This document shows, piece after piece, positions 6,875 through 11,414 of a stretch of 11,414 nt of DNA. Where the stretch lies: NCBI RefSeq assembly GCF_000227135.1, contig NC_018258.1, forward strand, positions 863,652-875,065, in the 5' to 3' direction. The translations under genes were made by a program, and so were the position numbers. Below the pieces are notes generated by a model, which was not told the origin of the DNA, made no database searches, and saw nothing but the letters and a program-made list of their open reading frames with translations. Every line of letters begins with the position of its first letter. Position 1 is the first letter of the stretch. This DNA is from Leishmania donovani (taxonomy: Eukaryota > Euglenozoa > Kinetoplastea > Trypanosomatida > Trypanosomatidae).

Positions 6875-8598
6875 CAACAAAGGCACTTGGCGACATAGTC
6901 GGTGCTGAAGTCGTGCGGACCTCCTGTCAGTCTCTCCGGATTCCCGGCTCCCCCTCTTTCGTGCAACGACAAGCCCTCCTACTGCACGTGCTCATCATGA
7001 CCTCAAGGGGCCTATACACAAGCCTTTAGAGGCTAATGAGCACGCCACAACCAAGGGTCAGGCTCTTCAGCCTTTCTCATTTCACCGCGCCGCGGGTTGC
7101 TTGCGTCCAACTCACAAGCTGCCGCTTACTTCACCCAATGAAGCCTGCTCGCCTCTTGCTCATGGTCGTCTGAACACGTGCCTCAATGCTCTCCAGCGAC
7201 GGGAATCCATATCCACACGCGGTACCCTTAGACAAGCGTTGCGCATGTGAGCGGAAAGGAGGCCTAACATACCAAGGCAAGGGGAAGGGCTGCACAGACG
7301 TGGGCGTGCGGAGAGGAGGTAGCTGGGAGACGCTTCTGTGCGGAAAGAGAACAGACGGGCTTGCGCGATTCTGTCGCGCACAACACGCGCACACACTCTC
7401 ACTCGCAGGCGCCCTGCTCACATCTGCACTCGCGCCCTCTCGAGAGTCAACGAACAAATAGGAAGACGGGATGCTCAGGTTCCCAGAGAAGAGAGGGGCG
7501 CTTCGAGCCGCGTCGGGCCTCCGCTCCCCGCCTTCCAGAACAGTTAAGACCAAGACGGCGACGAAGGGCGCCGCTGCCCTCTTACTTCACACTTTCATTG
7601 AAGGTATGCGCTCAATCGTTTTCACGAAACTCCGCCATGCAGAACGCTACGAAGACGTTTAGAGGAGGAAGCAAGAGAAAACAAAAACCACATGCTGACG
7701 ATGGCGCGGGCGAGGGGCATCCACCTCAGCTTCGGATGTGCGGAGGATGACTGACTGCCGCATCAGACGTCACACAAAAAGACCCAAAGGCTAAAAAAAA
7801 CCGCAGCGAGGTGCACATACACGCGCACCAGACACGACGCCACCACAACACGCACGCACATTAGGCGATTTACTTTTGCATAATGCGGAAAGGGGAAAAC
7901 AAAATCGACACGGTCAGCATTATGGCGTCGAGAGGGGCACATGAGGACGGGGAGACAAGGCAAGCGGAGGCGGAGGGTTGGAAGGCAAAGGGTGGATTTC
8001 TGAGTGCATGGCCTTCCCCCTCCTCACCCCTCAAGCCACGTGCGCACACGCCCACATGCACTAACCAGACCTGCTAGAGGTCCAAGCACTTGCAGACTGA
8101 GGGGGGGGACCAGGGGCACACAGGAATCGGTCCTCTGCACTTCACCCGTGCGTACATCTCCGCTGGCCTACACGCCGTCGCCAGACGCCGAGCACGACCG
8201 CAGCAGCTTTCTGAAAACGAAACAAAAAGGGATCGAAAACCTCGCCGCGTGATCGATAGTGGTTACCTCACGCACAGAAGAAAATGGTCGCAGAAAACAA
8301 AACGTTTTTATTTCTCTATGCCTGTCTGCTGACAGTCGGCGTGCGTGCACAGAGGCGTGCAGACATTCACACTCCGACCGTGAGCTTTCAGTACCCTCTT
8401 CTACACGCGAAGAAGAGCGACACACACGCCCCGAGCCGTTCACGCACCACTGCAGGCCAGCCGGAACAGCTGCAAGTGGAGGGCGCTAGCAGTCCCTTTT
8501 CACGTCTTCTCTTTTGATGCGCGCACACGAGAGCGTCTTCGCCGTCCATGCCTCGGGAGAACGCATGAAGAGAGGCCGCAAAAATGGCGCATCCTCGC
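6875..8598. other. Probable 3' UTR and spacer of the right permease gene, no recognised gene
   Basis: These 1.7 kb lie directly downstream of the TGA stop of the right-hand permease. No open frame here looks like a protein; 7131-7553 minus is the longest and has no domain or membrane pattern. Visible features are an imperfect hairpin at 6988-7043, an A8 run at 7794-7801 (U-rich in the transcript), a G8-9 run near 8100, and a short AU-rich patch at about 8290-8320. In the transcript that patch reads AAATAAAAACGTTTTG and sits next to a small CTGTC/GACAG stem. AU- and U-rich 3' UTR patches can influence mRNA stability, but nothing here proves it. Confidence 0.5.
6988..7043. other. Imperfect hairpin in the intergenic region
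   Basis: The outer arms GTGCTCAT (6988-6995) and ATGAGCAC (7036-7043) are perfectly complementary. The inner arms CCTCAAGG (7001-7008) and CCTT-TA-GAGG (7023-7032) pair with a two-base bulge. That gives about 16 pairs in 56 nt, separated by a small internal loop and closed by a 14-nt loop. It could fold in RNA from either strand. No snoRNA or tRNA boxes accompany it. Confidence 0.45.
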
Positions 8599-8910
8599 TC
8601 AAACAGTTTCGTAGATGGTGCCGCCGGTGCCGAAGACAATGCCGACAACACCGCAGATCAGCAGCAGGTACGTGTTCAGGTACGTGAACCATCCCACCTG
8701 CGCCACCGTGAAGTTGCCCGAGTACATGACGAAGAGCGCGGGGAAGATAAAGGCGATGAAGCCGCCGCTGATCGAGCCGGCGAAGCCGAAGACGGTGTTG
8801 ATGTTCGGGATGAACAGGCCACACAGCAGCGACGCGACGGAGAGCACAAGCACGACCAGCAGGTGCTGCCAGAACGGGATGTTGTCCACGTACGTCGTGT
8901 ACTCCGCGGT
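8599..8910 (-). CDS. AAAP-family amino acid permease, copy C, C-terminal fragment (residues about 503-605)
   Basis: This is the C-terminal end of the right-hand permease: the end of the acidic loop, TM9-TM11 and a TGA stop at 8599-8601. The last residues are TIYETV, unlike TIYVTI in copy A. Homology to copy A is near perfect up to the Tyr602 codon and then ends abruptly, three residues before the stop. Other differences from copy A are Y506 (A has D506) and N540 (A has S540). The gene continues rightwards, but the gap at 8911 interrupts it; the 180 bp beside the gap recur at 9010-9189. Confidence 0.88.
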   Translation of the reverse strand, partial: TAEYTTYVDNIPFWQHLLVVLVLSVASLLCGLFIPNINTVFGFAGSISGGFIAFIFPALFVMYSGNFTVAQVGWFTYLNTYLLLICGVVGIVFGTGGTIYETV

Positions 8911-9189
8911 NNNNNNNNNNNNNNNNNNNNNNNNNNNNNNNNNNNNNNNNNNNNNNNNNNNNNNNNNNNNNNNNNNNNNNNNNNNNNNNNNNNNNNNNNN
9001 NNNNNNNNNGAAGAGCGCGGGGAAGATAAAGGCGATGAAGCCGCCGCTGATCGAGCCGGCGAAGCCGAAGACGGTGTTGATGTTCGGGATGAACAGGCCA
9101 CACAGCAGCGACGCGACGGAGAGCACAAGCACGACCAGCAGGTGCTGCCAGAACGGGATGTTGTCCACGTACGTCGTGTACTCCGCGGT
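8731..9189. repeat. Identical direct repeat across gap 5 (8731-8910 and 9010-9189)
   Basis: Two 180-bp arms, 279 bp apart, encode residues 503-562 of copy C and look identical. They flank the gap exactly, so they are most simply one piece of the gene placed twice. Confidence 0.9.
8911..9009. other. Assembly gap (99 N) inside the permease gene
   Basis: This is a run of 99 N between identical 180-bp flanks inside the coding sequence. The reading frame resumes if the gap and one arm are treated as redundant, so the gene is probably not really interrupted here. Confidence 0.9.
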
Positions 9190-10002
9190 CCCGTCCACGT
9201 ACTCCTCGTCCACGCCCTCACCTGCTTCGTAGTCCTCATCGACGGTTTGGGAGGGATTGCGGCCTTTCGTTGTCCCCTCCATGCCGTGGCTGTTGTCCAC
9301 CCCGTCGAGCTTGCAGGACTGGACAGCGTCGCTGTCGGCCACCGCCGCGGGCGGATTCGCGGCCTGCTGGACGGTGGCGTCGGCGCCGCCAGCGACAAAG
9401 CCGAGCTCCTCCGCGCCGCCAGCCTCGGTGCGGTTGCGGTAGCGGTGCTGGAAGCCGATCAGGTAGTACAGGGAGTTGCGCGCCGCAATGGTGAGTAGCG
9501 CGTAGGCGACACATACCTTGATCATGACGGCAACGTAGGCAATCATGATGTCGGCCTCCTCGAGCGGGTTGAACATGAGCAGCAGCGACTTGCCGAGCAG
9601 GTTCTTGCTGCCAAAGTCGAAGTACCCGAACACGCTTACCAGCACGTACAGCGTGGTGCACAGCATCATCCCAATGAACGCCGACAGCGTGAAGCTCTTC
9701 GTCGTGCGAATCTCGGGCCGCAAATCCCACAGAACCTCCTGCGCGTTTACTTGGCACACGTACGCGAAAACAAAGATGCCGACGGAGTGGATTACGGAGT
9801 TGCCGGTGCGAAAAAGAAAGACGGTGTTGTGCTCCAGCTTGCCGTCATCCGCCTGGTTGCCGGACAGCTTCACGTGCTTGGACGTTTCCGCCAGCCCGTT
9901 ACGGCAGCTGTGTGCGACAACCACGAAGACAAAGTACACCATGAACGTCACCGCGATGGCGGAGGCGTAGCGCAGTGAGTCGATGTGTTTCGGAATAACC
10001 AG
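9010..10002 (-). CDS. AAAP-family amino acid permease, copy C1, middle to C-terminal fragment (residues about 232-562)
   Basis: This is the continuation of the right-hand permease, covering TM5-TM10 and the acidic loop. Compared with copy A it has V313, V316, L378, V394, L401, A445, V485, Y506 and N540. It also has Thr347 (LCTTLY) where copy A and the fragment at 10397-11414 have Gly (LCGTLY), a two-base codon change (9655-9657). It ends on the right at L232 at an abrupt junction (10002/10003), where the expected sequence for residues upstream of 232 is replaced by a second copy of an internal segment, out of frame. The first 180 bp repeat the fragment to its left. It is best read with 8599-8910 as one gene copy. 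Confidence 0.86.
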
Positions 10003-10003
10003 T
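10002..10003. other. Out-of-frame chimeric junction within the permease array
   Basis: Left of this point the sequence follows the permease gene up to the Leu232 codon (AATAACCAG on the plus strand). Right of it the sequence jumps to the Tyr411 codon region (TAGTACAGGG), which normally lies at 9464. The offset is 539 bp, not a multiple of three, and only one base is shared at the junction. In the gene's direction, NSLYY is followed by WLFR and then a premature stop about 22 codons on. Confidence 0.85.
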
Positions 10004-10297
10004 AGTACAGGGAGTTGCGCGCCGCAATGGTGAGTAGCGCGTAGGCGACACATACCTTGATCATGACGGCAACGTAGGCAATCATGATGTCGGCCTCCTC
10101 GAGCGGGTTGAACATGAGCAGCAGCGACTTGCCGAGCAGGTTCTTGCTGCCAAAGTCGAAGTACCCGAACACGCTTACCAGCACGTACAGCGTGGTGCAC
10201 AGCATCATCCCAATGAACGCCGACAGCGTGAAGCTCTTCGTCGTGCGAATCTCGGGCCGCAAATCCCACAGAACCTCCTGCGCGTTTACTTGGCACA
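10003..10297 (-). pseudogene. Internal permease fragment (residues about 314-411), misplaced or broken copy
   Basis: This is a 295-bp duplicate of 9464-9758 encoding TM6-end to TM8 of the permease, including Thr347 as in copy C1. It is joined out of frame to C1 on the left and ends at a gap on the right. It has neither start nor stop of its own. It may be a misassembly, a chimeric read or a genuinely truncated tandem copy; the one-base junction homology does not favour normal unequal crossing-over between aligned copies. Confidence 0.7.
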
Positions 10298-10396
10298 NNN
10301 NNNNNNNNNNNNNNNNNNNNNNNNNNNNNNNNNNNNNNNNNNNNNNNNNNNNNNNNNNNNNNNNNNNNNNNNNNNNNNNNNNNNNNNNNNNNNNNN
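10298..10396. other. Assembly gap (99 N), paralogue boundary
   Basis: This is a run of 99 N. The left flank (10003-10297) recurs at 10498-10792 but differs at the residue 347 codon (GGT at 10194-10196 versus GCC at 10689-10691, plus-strand bases). The flanks are therefore not the same molecule or not the same allele, and at least one tandem copy may be collapsed here. Confidence 0.88.
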
Positions 10397-11414
10397 CCTG
10401 CTGGACGGTGGCGTCGGCGCCGCCAGCGACAAAGCCGAGCTCCTCCGCGCCGCCAGCCTCGGTGCGGTTGCGGTAGCGGTGCTGGAAGCCGATCAGGTAG
10501 TACAGGGAGTTGCGCGCCGCAATGGTGAGTAGCGCGTAGGCGACACATACCTTGATCATGACGGCAACGTAGGCAATCATGATGTCGGCCTCCTCGAGCG
10601 GGTTGAACATGAGCAGCAGCGACTTGCCGAGCAGGTTCTTGCTGCCAAAGTCGAAGTACCCGAACACGCTTACCAGCACGTACAGCGTGCCGCACAGCAT
10701 CATCCCAATGAACGCCGACAGCGTGAAGCTCTTCGTCGTGCGAATCTCGGGCCGCAAATCCCACAGAACCTCCTGCGCGTTTACTTGGCACACGTACGCG
10801 AAAACAAAGATGCCGACGGAGTGGATTACGGAGTTGCCGGTGCGAAAAAGAAAGACGGTGTTGTGCTCCAGCTTGCCGTCATCCGCCTGGTTGCCGGACA
10901 GCTTCACGTGCTTGGACGTTTCCGCCAGCCCGTTACGGCAGCTGTGTGCGACAACCACGAAGACAAAGTACACCATGAACGTCACCGCGATGGCGGAGGC
11001 GTAGCGCAGTGAGTCGATGTGTTTCGGAATAACCAGCGGCAGCATCACGAAGAGCCAAACGATGACTGTGAGCACGCGGTTGCCCTGCGTGGTGGCGAGG
11101 AACTGGATGGCTCTGTTGTCAGGGTGCTGCTTTGCGGCGCCGGTGAAGATGGGACCAAGGCAGTTGCCCACGCTGATGATGTAGGCGACGCAGCCAGCGA
11201 AGCCGTGGAAAAAGCGGATGAACGCGGCCCAGTAGGAGAAGGCGTACCTTCTCGCCGGGAAGAGCCAGCGCGCCAAGCCCTCGAAGGTCTTGATGCGCGT
11301 GTTCTCCGATGCGACTGCCAGGATGTACATGGAGAACACAGATAAATACGTCATGACGGCGAGGAAGATCATGGCGAGGATGATGCCTGCTGAGTCGGTC
11401 GCCGCCGGCAGGCC
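10397..11414 (-). CDS. AAAP-family amino acid permease, copy C2, fragment (residues about 106-444, cut at window edge)
   Basis: This fragment covers the end of TM1 (GLPAATDSAG at the window edge), TM2-TM8 and the start of the acidic loop. The N-terminal 105 residues lie beyond 11414, and the C-terminal part is cut by the gap at 10396. It matches copy C1 where they overlap except for Gly347. TM2 reads MTYLSVFSMYILAVAS, where copy B has ITYFSVFSMYILALAS. The TM3 patch has W167, I171, F173, H175, A178 and G179, a combination different from both A and B. It is probably the 5' part of the gene whose 3' end is at 8599, or of a neighbouring near-identical copy. The family is clear; the substrate is not. 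Confidence 0.87.

Noticed and set aside
7131..7553. Minus-strand open frame of 140 codons
   Set aside because: It has no family resemblance and biased composition, and other open frames overlap it on the plus strand.
8599..10791. A 730-codon minus-strand open frame spanning the right block
   Set aside because: It runs through two N gaps and the out-of-frame junction and uses a non-permease frame in part of its length. Its length comes from the broken assembly and does not represent one protein.

Overview
The window looks like nuclear DNA from a trypanosomatid, most likely Leishmania or a close relative. It is GC-rich and intron-free. All recognisable genes are on the minus strand, and near-identical copies of one gene family lie in tandem. 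A pyrimidine-rich tract followed by AG sits just upstream of the start codon, as expected for spliced-leader trans-splicing. The species cannot be fixed from the sequence.

Only one gene family is recognised: a multi-pass amino acid permease of the AAAP family (Aa_trans fold, TC 2.A.18), about 605 residues long in composite. It occurs in two blocks. The left block (125-3058) holds a C-terminal fragment (copy A, 125-1507), an N-terminal fragment with start codon (copy B, 1607-2496) and a second copy of the start region (2768-3058). The right block (8599-11414) holds a C-terminal fragment and its overlapping continuation (8599-8910, 9010-10002), a misplaced internal fragment (10003-10297) and a middle/N-terminal fragment running off the window edge (10397-11414). 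No copy is intact here.

Between the blocks lies about 5.5 kb (3059-8598) with no convincing gene. It includes the short leader and trans-splice signal of the left gene, a CA microsatellite, a roughly 550-nt segment that may be a degenerate SIDER-type retroposon, a 351-bp segment present twice around a gap, and an imperfect hairpin. Since transcription runs right to left, much of it is probably 3' UTR of the right-hand permease gene.

Six assembly gaps of exactly 99 N occur. Each is flanked by sequence present on both sides. At three the repeated flanks are identical and at one they differ by a single base, so these are probably unmerged contig ends. At the other two the flanks differ as paralogues do, so gene copies were probably collapsed or lost. 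The copies are mostly near-identical, but amino acid differences cluster in transmembrane segments 3 and 8, which is the most biologically interesting signal. I see no wholly new system.
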